Below are positions 10,490 through 21,517 of a DNA stretch of 64,000 nucleotides, piece by piece. The stretch covers positions 163,344,882-163,408,881 of the forward strand of contig NC_080570.1 in assembly GCF_030247185.1 (NCBI RefSeq), in the 5' to 3' direction. How positions within the stretch are numbered: position 1 is the first letter of the stretch; each line of letters starts with the position of its first letter. The stretch is from Malaya genurostris (Eukaryota; Arthropoda; Insecta; Diptera; Culicidae). The translations under genes were made by a program, and so were the position numbers. The notes beneath the pieces are model-generated. The model saw only the letters and a program-made list of their open reading frames with translations. It made no database searches and was not told where the DNA came from.

Positions 10490-10550
10490 GTAAGTTCAAT
10501 TAATTTCAATCTATTTTTGCCACTTTTGTATCCCGTTTTTCTTTCTTCAG

Positions 10551-10989
10551 ACTAGCGGAAATGATGCAGAATAACGCAGAGAACAACAGAGACTTGAAGA
10601 GTTCTGCGACAACTTCCCTCTCGAGCGCTGTTCCAAAAAAGCCATTCGAGTGTGAGATCTGTGGCAAACGATTTACACGTCAACAAAACTGCACCGCGCA
10701 CATGAAGACACATCAACGGCCTATTAGTTGCGCTGTCTGCGGTAACAAGTTCAGTAGAAAGTCACATTTAAACATTCACATGGTTGGTCATACCGGTGAC
10801 TACCGATATAAATGCGAAGTTTGTGGTAAAAAATTTGCGTCTAATTCTAACTTCAAGGTACACAAACGTAAACATACCGGTGAGCGGCCCTACAAATGTA
10901 CTGTGTGTGGAAAAGCTTTTGCGGTGTCGAGTAGCTTAACTTCGCACATGGATACGCACTCCATTGAACGGCCGTTTAAATGTTCCATT
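10551..10989 (+). pseudogene. Gene B last exon, first part
   Basis: The exon follows acceptor ctttcttcag, with a split CGA codon. It encodes a spacer and four full fingers plus the first half of a fifth, up to FKCSI, where a 380-bp insert interrupts the knuckle. The chimeric frame runs to a stop at 11116-11118. Confidence 0.8.
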
Positions 10990-11369
10990 GAGGTTTCTAT
11001 GCCCGGTGAAAAATTAACGGTGGCCCTACTGAAAAATGGGTGGCCAACACGTTTCCTGATGAAAACAAAACAATATGTAAAAGCGATTCACACGCAGCAT
11101 CACGCGGCTATCACCTGAATGGAACGATTACGGAACAATAACATTAAATGTAAGTAATTCATATGAAAGGACGCTACGTCAAGTTCACGGAACTTTTTAA
11201 CGTCGGATACTTGAGCAATATTCGGCTAAATAAAATTAATAAACCAATCTGGACGTCGACCGAAGTTGATTGATCGTCTGAACTGTGTTTAATGCATTCG
11301 TTTCCTGATGAAAACAAACCAATCTCATTCGCATTTGTGGTTGTAAGTGAGCTGTCAGAGAGCCTAATT
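10990..11369. mobile_element. 380-bp insert in a finger of gene B
   Basis: The coding sequence breaks after attccatt-type codons at 10989 and resumes at 11370. Paralogue E has an uninterrupted finger here. Flanking att on both sides suggests a 3-bp target duplication. Terminal repeats are weak. Inside, cgtttcctgatgaaaacaaa occurs twice (about 11049 and 11299). Family unknown. Confidence 0.6.
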
Positions 11370-11531
11370 TGCGATAAAGATTTTACTCAGAAACAAGTCC
11401 TGGTAAAGCACATGTGCCTTCATACGGGTGATTTTCCATACAAGTGCGACGTTTGTGGTAAAGTGTACTATACCAAGAGCAGTTTACTGACACACAGACT
11501 CAAACATACCAACGAGACAGCTGTTTTATAG
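11370..11531 (+). pseudogene. Gene B last exon, second part
   Basis: It resumes with CDKDFTQKQVLVKHMCLH, the second half of the split finger, and one more complete finger (YKCDVCGKVYYTKSSLLTH). It ends at TAG 11529-11531. Confidence 0.8.
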
Positions 11532-12565
11532 CAAACATGTTGAAAAATCAATTTTCATCGACGAACTCAAATGCAAACATTGCTCATTGTAGCTCGATAT
11601 TACCATAGAAACAGATTGCTTGATTGGTATATTTTTGCAGAACTCAGCTACCGGTAGCGACATCTGCGTATGAAAAATAAATCAAAAAAAGGAATTGGGT
11701 TAAGTTAGTTTCTAAGATACGAACATTTTTCAATGTCGTTTTCACTCGATTCCGAACCACTCCCTACGGAATTCCGAACGAAGTGATAAGCTCATTTAAC
11801 TCACATCGATTTCTCAGAACTTTGAACTCTTTTTATGTTGATTTATTCAGTGGATATAGATGGAAAGTGGTAAAATTTGCATGCCTTTTGAAGATAAACT
11901 AACAATTCATCTATTAATCATAAATTGATATGAGAATATATGATAATTTCTAAATGACTGATTGAATCTACCATCCTACAACCACAATCTATTGGAATAA
12001 CATATCTTAGCATCATTTTGTTGTAGGAATTTCATTTTATTAGTGTATACAGATTAATACAGATTTTTTACACCCTCCTGTTATGGAAGCTGGTTCCTGA
12101 AACCGACGCATTTTGTTTTGGTGGCGTTGTTGTCAACAATATGTTCAGATACGTTCATAACATACAATCAAACCACACTGGTGTCAGAAGTTACTTTCTT
12201 CAAACCCAATATAAATATAGCTCTGGTCTAGTATTCTCTATAAAACAAGTAATTTGACCTCTTCTTGAATAAGAAAAAAATTGTGGTTTATTATAGTTTG
12301 ATTATATTCTATCGAAATCGTTTCCTTATGTTGGTGCCACCGCATGAAGAAAAATGTGAACGTGTGAACACTGCCTAAACACAGCATTTGTGACTGTGAC
12401 TTTGATAGTGAAATAGTGGAATTAAATGGTACATAAATAGTGCAACTATTGAATATATTCCGCTAACAGCTCCAGGCAAAAATAGGAATACAAATTTTCT
12501 ATGAAAATATCTGGCATCTCTGGTATAGAGGTAAAAAATCTGTGAAAATTCCGAGAAATCGGTAT
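11532..12565. other. Intergenic, no gene recognised
   Basis: AT-rich. A sequence resembling the terminal tgtcgttttc of the MITE families occurs at about 11732. No coding frame of interest. Confidence 0.5.
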
Positions 12566-13650
12566 ACCCCACATTATCAGATCCGAATGGATTCCGAATC
12601 AATTCCGAATCGGCGAGAAATTTTCATTCGGAATTTCATGTGGAAATCATAATGAATTCCGAATCAATTCCAACTCCAGTGCAACAACCGATTCCGAATG
12701 AACCGGTTCGCCTACAACCGGTTGATTCGGAAATCATTCGGAATTGAGTGAGAAGATGCGGACTGAATAGTCCAATCCACGTGCGAATGTGTTGGTGTGG
12801 CTATTCTCAGCAGTTGAAAGGTTAATGCAAGTGTGAGTGTGTCGAAATAACCCAGTGAATTTTGTCGAGCCGCATCGTGCCAATTATTGAAGACATATAT
12901 GCAATAAAAAACACTGCAATGCCAAGAGAACAGTTGAGAAAGACATAAAATCGTTCATGAAACTCTATATCACGTAATGGTACTGTCTTCTACTTGGTTC
13001 ATTAGTCCATAGCTTACGAAATTCTATATGCATTTTTCGCAGTGTATGAATATGAGTCAAAAATGTTTTACCTCAGTGTAAAATTGAACCCACAACAAAC
13101 TTTGACTTCGGCTCGCACACATTCTAATTTCGTATATGAATAGATCTGCGCACTCTGCATCGGTGTGAGTAAATGAGACGTCAAATTGCTCAATTGTCAA
13201 TTCGTCTTCTTCTTCTTCTTTCCTGATTTTGCACGTTTTCGTGCTGATTTTCAGTTTATTTTTAAACGAAACCATTATATAACTGAATATACAAATTTAA
13301 AACTTCATGTTTTTCGGATATACAGAACTAGTAAATAACCAGTTCTTAGAATCCCAATATAAACTATTGAAATTCGCTGGAAATTAACAAAACGGCCTAC
13401 CTTAGTCAGCATCATCCATTCCTCTAGCTGGAGTGTAGTGAAATGGCTTAAGTCGCTTAAATTTTACACTAACACATTCATAAAATGAGCGAATATTCAA
13501 TGACATTTATAATGTCACTGTCAATCAGGTTGATCGAGCTGCCAACTCAGGCGAAAATTCTAGCACTGAACCGATCGAGCACTGAAAAATCATGCAGTCG
13601 AGTAAGAATTCATTACGCATTCCGTCATTTCGATAATGTGGGACCTGGCA
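12566..13650. mobile_element. Non-coding TIR element, longer copy
   Basis: The left end ccccacattatc and the right end gataatgtggga (about 13635) are inverted. The body matches 20901-21517 in the opposite orientation (shared attccgaat-rich end, cacgttttcgtgctg, and cctctagctggagtgtagtg-like segments). This copy has about 415 bp (roughly 12776-13190) that the other lacks. Confidence 0.65.
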
Positions 13651-13713
13651 ACGTTGGTAAACAAATGGAATGACAGTTTCGCTCTTTATAGTTCTTTGTC
13701 TTACTAAGATTAA

Positions 13714-13985
13714 TGTCGTTTTCGTTTTTAAATTGCACTACACTGGTGTAGCGAAAGCTGCACTGAAACCGTTCGTTTTTACCAATTGCACTACACCAGT
13801 GCTACACTTTTTCTGCACCGATACCACTGGTGTAGCACTCATCAAAAGTTTGGTGTAGCTCTGTGCAATGGAATCGTTTATTGTAGTCAATGGTTACTGT
13901 TTATGTTTTCGTCATTTTTGTTCGTTTATTCATGCCTCAGTGTAGCACTGCACCGGTGTAGTGCAAATTAAAAACGAAAACGCCA
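13714..13985. mobile_element. 272-bp MITE, TAA target duplication
   Basis: The ends tgtcgttttcgttttta and taaaaacgaaaacgcca are terminal inverted repeats flanked by TAA on both sides. A second copy of exactly the same length lies at 47711-47982 in the same orientation, also with TAA. The interior has palindromic actacaccagtg/cactggtgtag motifs. The 3-bp TWA target fits PIF/Harbinger or m3bp-type MITEs; this assignment is inference. Confidence 0.9.
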
Positions 13986-14079
13986 TAAGATTTTTATAGA
14001 ATTCGATTTTTTTTTCTTTGTTGTGTCACTAACGTGACAGGCTAAGGCCAGTGTTGGCCAATCTTTCCCAATTCGAATT

Positions 14080-14343
14080 TTTAAGCAAAATTGTAGGATT
14101 TTGAAGTATTTATTGGTAGGAGAGAAACTCCTTTAAAAAACAGCTGATATCAAGTAAGGTGACGCCAGCCAGAAAAGAAAAAAATGGTAAAATAATTCGC
14201 GAGATGGTCCATAGCGGGAATAGCGAACGTTTCTCTTGTATATTGAATAAAATCACACGAAGGTAAGTCAATTATTTTCATGTTCTGTCATAGTTGCTGA
14301 TCTTGATCGCAGTAACTTAGGTATCAACCACTTTTATTTGCAG
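14080..14343 (+). other. Gene C 5' UTR exon and 5' UTR intron
   Basis: The donor acgaag|gtaagtc at 14263 and the acceptor tttatttgcag ending at 14343 define an 81-nt intron just before the ATG. Gene D has the same architecture. The part at 14080-14150 (caaaattgtaggattttgaag ... aacagctgat) recurs at 21940-22035, upstream of gene E, possibly a shared ancestral upstream region. Confidence 0.6.
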
Positions 14344-14347
14344 TAAA

Positions 14348-15265
14348 ATGGAATTTTTCCTTCAACGAGATGGGATACTAAAAGAGGAACAACCCGAAAA
14401 CAGTCCTGCAGCCTTTTCCCCATCGTCCGATCCAACAATCGATTCCCTACTAAAGCTCGAACATGAGATTGGTAATGAGGGATTCCTAACTAGACACATG
14501 TCTATTCACCGAAATGAGGGCAAATATAAATGTGAAGTGTGTGGCAAAGCCTGGAATAATTGTACTAGCCTCACGAAACACAAACGCATTCATACGAACG
14601 AGAAGTTTAAATGCACCATATGCGGGAAAGATTATACCACTAAGTATGATTTCAGCAAACACATGAAAATTCATTTGGATGATTACGAGCATAAGTGTGA
14701 TGTGTGCGGCAAAGGATTCATCTCTAAATCGCGTTTGAAAGACCACAAAAATATTCACACCGGTGAACGGCCTTACGAATGCGCTATATGCGGAAAAGAC
14801 TTTCATCGTAAAAAGAAACTTTCTGTACACATGCGACTTCACACAAGCGAGCGACCGTTCAAATGCACGGTATGTGGAAAAGAATATGCCATTAAGAATT
14901 ACTTAACTAAACACATGTCTATTCACCAAAGTGATTACAAATATAAGTGCGAAGTGTGTGGTAAAGGCTTTAATGATAATGGTAACCACGCGAGACACCA
15001 ACGCATTCATACGAACGAAAAGTTTAAATGTACCATATGCGAAAAAGATTATACCACAACGCATAATCTCAACAAACACATGAACATTCACGTGGATGAC
15101 TTCGAGCATAAGTGCGATGTGTGCGGCAAAGGATTCTTCTACGAATCACTTTTGAAAGACCACAAAAATATTCACACCGGTGAACGGCCTTATAAATGCA
15201 CTGTATGCGGGAAAGATTTTCAAGGTAAACAAAATCTTGCTAAGCACATGCAAGTTCACTTTTAA
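14348..15265 (+). CDS. C2H2 zinc-finger protein C
   Basis: An intact 305-codon frame starts at the ATG four bases after the splice acceptor. The N-terminus is acidic and Pro/Ser-rich with LKEEQPENSP, similar to IKEEPPNSPEA in gene D, and LKEE fits the psi-K-x-E SUMO consensus. A half finger without its cysteine knuckle (GFLTRHMSIH) is followed by nine complete C2H2 fingers, the last ending HMQVHF. Linkers mix TGERP, TSERP and the short TNEKFK. It is probably a nuclear DNA-binding regulator; its targets are unknown. Fingers 3-5 are nearly the same as fingers 10-12 of gene A. Its 3' flank (15266-15870) duplicates that of A, so A and C arose by segmental duplication. The frame appears undamaged. 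Confidence 0.9.
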   Translation: MEFFLQRDGILKEEQPENSPAAFSPSSDPTIDSLLKLEHEIGNEGFLTRHMSIHRNEGKYKCEVCGKAWNNCTSLTKHKRIHTNEKFKCTICGKDYTTKYDFSKHMKIHLDDYEHKCDVCGKGFISKSRLKDHKNIHTGERPYECAICGKDFHRKKKLSVHMRLHTSERPFKCTVCGKEYAIKNYLTKHMSIHQSDYKYKCEVCGKGFNDNGNHARHQRIHTNEKFKCTICEKDYTTTHNLNKHMNIHVDDFEHKCDVCGKGFFYESLLKDHKNIHTGERPYKCTVCGKDFQGKQNLAKHMQVHF

Positions 15266-15870
15266 AAGACCACGAACATAGTCACACAGGTGAACGGCCT
15301 TTTTTATCAGAACAAATTGGCTCAAATGTCACGTTTCCCTCGATATTTGGAGATTTGTGCCTTCATACGAACGAGAAGTAAGTGCACCATATGCGGAAAA
15401 GATTTTAGCTCTAAGATTGCCCAAGGATTCACAAAAGCAAACATTTAGAGGTAGTTTGGAAACATTTATTGAGGTTTGTTTCTTGAATATCCGTTTGATT
15501 TGAGATCACAAAATTATTAACGTTTGAATTGTTACAGGAACTCCACTCATTATAATGATTAACATCCAACGAGATCACATTGAACGGTGTTCGTATATTA
15601 CGAACCAACACCATCATGTTTGAGGGCACTTGACACTTCTGAATATCCTCCATCATTTTAGTAAACCGTCTCACAAATTTGGGCAAACAGTACTGCGATC
15701 TATAATTTTATGACAAGACTAATATGTATTAATAAGACAATTTTATTGTCAGATGAATAAATTTAATGAATAAGCAAATAAATTTGCTTAAAAAAAATTA
15801 AAATTGAAACTGCATCTTAAAGTACACCATTAAGGTAGACAACACGAAAAACATCAAGTAACTTAAGATT
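15266..15870 (+). repeat. 3' flank of gene C, duplicate of 1283-1886
   Basis: Starts with out-of-frame finger remnants (ccggtgaacggcc-type linker, then a C-x2-C knuckle near 15385) and is nearly identical to the flank behind gene A. Includes an unrecognised minus-strand ORF at 15429-15686. Confidence 0.75.
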
Positions 15871-16252
15871 AAATTCACCCTACTTTTGTCTTCGAAAAAT
15901 GTTTTTTGAAGATCGGAAATCTGTTTGTCTTTCTCATATAGGACCGTAATTAGGAGGGCCGAGTGTCATATAAACTATCATTTAAGGGGACGATGCAAGC
16001 TAAGTGAAAACTGTGGAACTGTGCTAGACTGTTCAAAAATATAGGTCTTTAAGGCTTTATTGATTTACTGTGCTATTTCGATAACGGCAATAGTACTTAA
16101 AATTTCTGAGATCAAACTTGTATAAATTGCGTACATTGCCAGTAGTTAGAAAGACATCATCATTAAAATGAACAACCGCAATCGGGTGAAGCCGGGTATA
16201 AATAATCGATATGGAAATTTTAAATGTATGAAAACTGCATGTGTAAATAGTA
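15871..16252. other. Intergenic, no gene recognised
   Basis: A ctttctcatatagga segment at about 15930 resembles the end of the element at 49024. Otherwise nothing recognised. Confidence 0.4.
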
Positions 16253-16586
16253 TACTACTGTGGGCAAAAAGTGGGAAGACTTTTGATTTATATTATATGT
16301 CTCTTTGAATTATTAAAAGGACTATCGGCGATTTTTACAATGAGTGAAGTCATTCAACAAAGAAGTTCCATTAAATTTTGTGTGCGGAATCAAACGTGAA
16401 TCGCTACGCGCATTGACGGGTATACCGTAAATTGACTTTAACAACCGTTTCGAGGATTATGAAAAAACGTTGGCCCAAGTGTATTGGAGCCGGCAGCATT
16501 ACTTTCAGGGGGACGAAATAGATTTGGAAGAATAAATCAAGAGCTATGAAATCAAACAGTCTTGCTATTTTTTGCCCACAGTAGTA
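16253..16586 (+). mobile_element. Internally deleted mariner-like element
   Basis: The ends tactactgtgggcaaaaa and ttttttgcccacagtagta are inverted repeats flanked by TA. From the ATG at 16340 the sequence encodes a transposase N-terminus (MSEVIQQRSSIKFCVRNQ), then jumps to a C-terminal remnant (FNNRFEDYEKTLAQVYW). Most of the transposase, including the catalytic triad, is deleted. It would be a non-autonomous derivative. Confidence 0.8.
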
Positions 16587-17357
16587 TATTACACAATCGA
16601 TGAAAGGGTTCCTTCTGGGTACCTGCCTGGGTGTGTGGTTGTGAAGCGATGACATAAAACTGTGTTGAGTATCGACGATGTATTTGCCCCGATTCTGAAT
16701 TTCGATCAAATCGGAATATTCCGATCGAATGCCAATTTTTGCGTTATGTATCTCGAATGAGTTCGAAATATTCATACAAAAGCATCACCCGATCGAAATA
16801 CTCATTCGACCGGAATAATCCGATTCAAACGGAATACATAACCGCATCAACCAGGTTTACACCACATCGGTTCGGAGGGAAATCTTGCTGACCAGAACCG
16901 CGTGTGAAAATATGCGTTAGATATTTTTGTTTTCATACAAGGAAATAATACATCGGATAGCAGAAAAAAAAGATCTATTATTCATCGAAACACTTTTATT
17001 GTTATATTGGCATCGACCAAATACTCCAGCTTTTATTCTATCAACCAACTCACCTATTTTCTTTAAAAAAAAATGCTGCGCTGCTGTCGCCACCATGTGC
17101 AACGAAAACAGTCAGTGAGAATGCGCGGGTTACTAGATGACGGTAGAATATTTTCTGTCATTTTGGTATTGACAGCCGTCATACCCGGTCGAGCTCTCAA
17201 CGTTAGAACACGTTGGTTCGCGGACAGTGCGTTAAAAGTTCGATTATTTCACGAAAAGGAAATAAATAGACGCTCGACGGTGCGTTGCCGCTAGATACCA
17301 TCGGTAGTTAAAAACAGTAAAGTCCATGTGACTATAAACGTAACCGATGGATGTTTA
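16587..17357. other. Intergenic, no gene recognised
   Basis: Contains gatcgaaat/attccgat motifs in loose repetition (16690-16840). No gene seen. Confidence 0.4.
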
Positions 17358-17537
17358 TGTCGTTTTCGCTTGATACCAAACCTAACCCAGTTTCCACCCT
17401 AACTGCTGTCAAACCGTTTGTTTGAAGCTAGTTTCGAACCTAGTTTTAACGTTGTTGAACTGAAAATCGAGTCAGTTTCGAACCTGGTTGTTATATCAGG
17501 TTTGCTCAAACCGCCGTTGCTAAGCGCGAAAACAACA
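17358..17537. mobile_element. 180-bp MITE, TTA target duplication
   Basis: Begins tgtcgttttcgcttgata and ends gcgaaaacaaca, flanked by TTA on both sides. Shares internal segments (gtttcgaacctggtt, gaaaatcgagtcagtttcg) with the elements at 43151-43402 and 55226-55421. Confidence 0.75.
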
Positions 17538-17883
17538 TTAGTCATTCTAACCTTTTCAACCAAACAAAGATAGAATAATAAGAAGAAAAGTGCATAAGGT
17601 TTCCAAGGTAGCCAAAACGACGTGCGGGTGCACTTTGTCACTTTTCTTGTGAACATAGAAGGAGCATCCCGTAAGTTGTAGAACAAAAAGTGACATTCGC
17701 AATAGTCGACGAAAAGGGAGCAATCACTTTGATCGTTTACAGCACTTATTTTGGAACAGTGATTACAACTTCGATTCGTATTTGTATCATAGTCCTGCGT
17801 CTTCTGCCGTAAACTGTATTTAGTCTTCTCTTCCCTTTTGTTAAATTTGACTTGCTACACACATCAAAGCTACGCCACGAAAA
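17538..17883. other. 3' flank of gene D
   Basis: The only noted similarity is caaggtagccaaaacg-type sequence at about 17607, also present near 2695. The rest is presumed 3' UTR and flank of gene D. Confidence 0.4.
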
Positions 17884-19512
17884 TCACTCTCGCTCGTCGC
17901 GATGAGTCTTCATGTGTGCGGCAAGGTAGCATTCGCGTGTGAAACCTTTGCTACACATGGTGCATTTATAAGGCCGCTCTCCGGTATGAGTGTATCCGTG
18001 TACTTCCAGGTGCGATCGGTTCATGAATCCTTTGCCACACACATCGCATTTGTGCAGGTATTCACCCTTATGAATTAGCATGTGGCTGTTTAGACGAGCG
18101 TTAGTGGGGTAATCTTTTCCGCATACGGTGCATCTGAAGGGTCGCTCGCCTGCATGAAGCCGCTTGTGAACTTCGAAATAATTTTTGCATCGAAAATCCT
18201 TCCCACAGATGTCGCACTTGTACGGTCGCTCGCCTCTATGGATGCGTTCGTGTCTTCTGATATTTGAATTACAATGAAAACCTCTACCACACACTCCGCA
18301 CTTATACAGATACTCGGTGCCGTGAGCAGATATGTGTTCAGCAAGAGTACGTTTATTGGAAAGATTTTTTTCGCATATAGGACATTTGTACAACCGCTCT
18401 TCTGTGTGAGTCTGTAGGTGCCTCACAAGGAATTTCCGGCAACTGTAAGCTTTATCACATGTGGTGCATTTGAACGGCCGTTCGCTTTTATGAACGCGCT
18501 CATGGTTTCTAAAGTTTGAACTAAAATGAAATCCTTTACCACAGACATCACACTTGTATTGATACTCGGTTCCGTGAGTGGGCATGTGCACATTGAGAGC
18601 ACGTTTACCGGAAAAATCTTTTCCGCATACAGTGCACTTGTACGGCCGTTCACCAGTGTGAGTACGTTCGTGTGTCTTTAGAAATGTGATAGTGGGGTAT
18701 CCTTTGCCACATACGTCGCACTTGTACCGATAATCACCCGTGTGAACAGACATATGGCCAGTAAGAGCTTGATTGGTGAAAAATTGTTTTTCGCAAACGG
18801 TACATTTGAAAGGTCGTTCTCCAGTATGAGTAAGTTCGTGGGCATTCAATCGTGACTTGTTACTGAATCCTTTGTCGCACGCAGAACACGTATGCTTGTG
18901 AACACCATTATGCGTATACATGTGACTGGTGAGATGAGCGTTAGTGCAGAAATCTTTACCACAAATGGTACATTTGAATGGTCGCTCGCCAGTATGACGA
19001 CGCATGTGTTCCTTTAGATTATGTTTGTAATTGAAACGTTGGTCACATATGACACAAACCAGTGGCCGAATGGTCCCATGAATGAGTTCGTGGTTCTTCA
19101 AGCCTGAACAGTAACGAAAACCTTTACCACACTGACCACAATTATATTGATATTTTTCCGTGTCAGTAGGAATGCGTTCGTGGTTCTTCAAGTCTTCGGA
19201 ATCCGTCAAAAAGTCCTTGCCATGGGTAGTCATGTGCCCTTTTAGCTCTGTTTCACTGCTGAAACCTCCCCCGCATACAGTGCATTTGAACGGGTTGACA
19301 CCAGTACCAGTAAGTTCGCTACTGAAAAGATTATCTTCTTCATCATGCTTCAATATGTGTTTGTCAAAAAAACTCTTCCGGGCGAAATGTTTGCCACAGA
19401 TCTGACATTGATGATTCGTTGGAAAATTCATTTCCGGGGGAGTTACTGCTTCTGGGCTATTTGGTGGTTCTTCCTTAATAAGTGGCACGTCTTGTGCATG
19501 GTGAGATTCCAT
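17884..19512 (-). CDS. C2H2 zinc-finger protein D, 17 fingers
   Basis: An intact 542-codon frame on the minus strand. A short acidic N-terminus (VPLIKEEPPNSPEAVTPPE) carries IKEE, a psi-K-x-E SUMO-like site shared in kind with the other cluster members. Then come two separated fingers, one finger without its cysteines (LTDSEDLKNHERIP), and a near-continuous run of 15 canonical fingers with TGERP-type linkers to the C-terminus (HMKTHRDERE). All 17 called fingers have both Cys and both His. A 55-nt 5' UTR intron (19517-19571, GTGAGA...TTTTAG on the minus strand) ends four bases before the ATG, as in gene C. It is probably a nuclear DNA-binding regulator. It is the only cluster member on the minus strand. 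It is divergent from A/C and B/E but clearly of the same family. Confidence 0.95.
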   Translation of the reverse strand: MESHHAQDVPLIKEEPPNSPEAVTPPEMNFPTNHQCQICGKHFARKSFFDKHILKHDEEDNLFSSELTGTGVNPFKCTVCGGGFSSETELKGHMTTHGKDFLTDSEDLKNHERIPTDTEKYQYNCGQCGKGFRYCSGLKNHELIHGTIRPLVCVICDQRFNYKHNLKEHMRRHTGERPFKCTICGKDFCTNAHLTSHMYTHNGVHKHTCSACDKGFSNKSRLNAHELTHTGERPFKCTVCEKQFFTNQALTGHMSVHTGDYRYKCDVCGKGYPTITFLKTHERTHTGERPYKCTVCGKDFSGKRALNVHMPTHGTEYQYKCDVCGKGFHFSSNFRNHERVHKSERPFKCTTCDKAYSCRKFLVRHLQTHTEERLYKCPICEKNLSNKRTLAEHISAHGTEYLYKCGVCGRGFHCNSNIRRHERIHRGERPYKCDICGKDFRCKNYFEVHKRLHAGERPFRCTVCGKDYPTNARLNSHMLIHKGEYLHKCDVCGKGFMNRSHLEVHGYTHTGERPYKCTMCSKGFTRECYLAAHMKTHRDERE

Positions 19513-19516
19513 TTCA

Positions 19517-19571
19517 CTAAAAGAACTTAGAAATTGGGCCTAAATTAATCAACATTTTCGACGTGTCTCAC
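19517..19571 (-). other. 5' UTR intron of gene D
   Basis: On the minus strand the donor is AAAG|GTGAGACACG and the acceptor is AGTTCTTTTAG|TGAAATG. The 55-nt length is typical of short dipteran introns. Confidence 0.7.
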
Positions 19572-19780
19572 CTTTGGAAAATTTTGTTCAATGGAATGGA
19601 ATTGTAAGCTTTTTGTTCCATCTCGGGTATTTCACTGCATTCACCAACATGGTTTTGTAAAGTTTCATTCACCTGCATGCTACTCGTTTATCTATTTGGA
19701 GTTTTGTTTTGAGATTGTTGATAGAGTTGTTGCACTGAAAATAAACTTCCTGAACGTAAACTCTTCCATTGGGCGCATGC

Positions 19781-20013
19781 AGTGATGCCAGGTAAAAAAT
19801 TCAAATATTTTCAAGCAGGATTGAATAAGTTTGTAAACTTATAAAAAAAAAGTCTACGGACTCAAGTTCTCTATTAAAAATGGAGCACGAAATTGGTTTA
19901 GCCAGTAAAAAAAGATAGCGATGATTGAAAAAGTCTGTAGATTTTTTTGAATATCCGCAGCTTACATTAGAAATCTGGATATTTGCAGACAACTCTGCAG
20001 ACTTGGCATCGCT
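19781..20013. mobile_element. MITE-like element with gatgccaggt ends
   Basis: The left agtgatgccaggt and right acttggcatcgct are imperfect inverted repeats. Similar ends occur at 31506 and 31788, and isolated ones at about 12510 and 37373. Confidence 0.55.
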
Positions 20014-20900
20014 GGATGGATGTAATTTTTTGACAGTCTTTTCCAAAGATGCAAGGTATGCTGATTTTACACCAATTCATAGACGTCAGAAAGCCTACAT
20101 GCTTAGAAAAAGTTACTCAGAGTTTGAGTACTAGTTAGGAAACGTTAAAAATTGAGTAGTTACCATCAATGATAATGAGTTACTTGTACTCTAAATTTGA
20201 GTTTAACGTCAGAACTCGTTTTTATGTTACTATTCGCAAGATCAGTCTAAAAGGTGTTATAACCTTTTGTAGCAACAGGTTCTATTTTTTTGTTAGTGAG
20301 ATCGCGTATTCCAAGGGTAAGTCGCTTAACACAAACGGTGTTGTGTCTGCAAAAACCGGAATGATAAACTGTGCTCTTGGTTATGCAATCAACGCAGATA
20401 TTGTGATCAGGAATGCTCCGTATTGAGCTTCAGAATAGAAACGACTATGTTCAAATGTCATTTTTGAGGAATAAGTATCTGATTGGTGCTTGAGCATTAC
20501 TAACATGTATGTTAATGTGCGATTGACACACTACTCCAAGCGACCGCCACTTGATATGATGTCTCGAAGTTAGAAATCAATTGTAAACGGAATCATACAT
20601 AAACACAGTAGGGTTATTTTAAGTATTGCGTGTCAATTACTCAATATTTATATACAATACACTCAGAAAAGGAGTTATTTTTACGCAAATTTGTCATATA
20701 TGAAATAAAATTTCACTTAAATTTGAGTATTTAATTTTCGGCTCATGTGCAAATAAAGTATTACTCTGTAAATGAGTAGATTTTTTTCACTGAATTATAC
20801 AGTTTCATTTAAATGCACCTTAGCTCGTGTTGAGATCATCAAGCTTATATGACAGCCTGTCATTTTCGAACAGACATGCACCAGCGTTGCGAATAGCCTA
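20014..20900. other. Intergenic, no gene recognised
   Basis: Low-complexity AT-rich sequence. Segments rich in gagtta/actcaa occur at 20110-20220. Sequence at 20850-20895 matches 3610-3680. Nothing coding recognised. Confidence 0.45.
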
Positions 20901-21517
20901 AGGCCACTAACATTGTCTTAAATACGGATTGAGTAATGAATTTTTAATCACTTGTTCGTTTATAGGTGCTAGATCAACCCGATCGACAGTGACATTATGA
21001 ACGTCATTGACATTTCGCTAATTTTATGAATGTGTTAGTGTAAAAGTTAATCGACTTACGCCTTTTCATTACACTCCAGTTAGAGGAATGGATTATGCTG
21101 ACTAAGGTAGTTTTTTTTTTGTTAATTTGCAGCGAATTTCAACAGTTTATACTAAAAATTCCAAGAAGAACTGGTTGTTTACAAGTTCTGTATATTTGAA
21201 AAACTTGAAAATATATATTCATATATTCAGTTATATAAATATTTTATTTAGAATTAAACTGAAACACAGCACGAAAACGTGCCAAATCGGGAAATAATAA
21301 GAAGAAAACGAATTAATAGTTCGCATTTTCTCATTCGATACAGACAAATATCCGAACCAACCGGTTGTAGGCGAAATTCATTCGGAATCGTTTGTTGCAC
21401 TGGATCCCGCATTGATTTGTATTTCATACTGAATTCCATATGGAATTCTGAATGAAAATTTTTCGTCCATTCAGATTTGATTCGGAATTCATTCCGAACT
21501 GATAATGTGGGACTCTT
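20901..21517. mobile_element. Non-coding TIR element, shorter inverted copy
   Basis: This matches 12566-13650 in reverse orientation. The right end gataatgtgggac is well kept, while the left end is degraded (ggccactaacattgtc). The two copies flank genes C and D in opposite directions. Confidence 0.6.

Larger units (their letters stand above)
4024..11531 (+). pseudogene. C2H2 zinc-finger gene B, broken by an LTR element and a 380-bp insert
   Basis: Five pieces (4024-4378, 4449-4791, 10318-10489, 10551-10989, 11370-11531) line up with the exon order and finger order of intact paralogue E (22783-24268). Small introns at 4379-4448 and 10490-10550 are GT-AG, and both keep phase 2. About 14 fingers are present in total, two of them degenerate in the first exon. 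An LTR retrotransposon splits a TGERP linker, and a 380-bp insert splits a later finger between its two cysteines. Transcripts from the native promoter would read 20 codons into the LTR and stop at 4849-4851, giving an N-terminal half-protein. A motif VKDE lies just before the ATG at 4056. The gene was probably functional until recently, since no other frame breaks are seen. Confidence 0.85.

Noticed and set aside
18090..18653. Extra minus-strand frames of 76-84 codons within gene D
   Set aside because: Shadows of the 542-codon frame.
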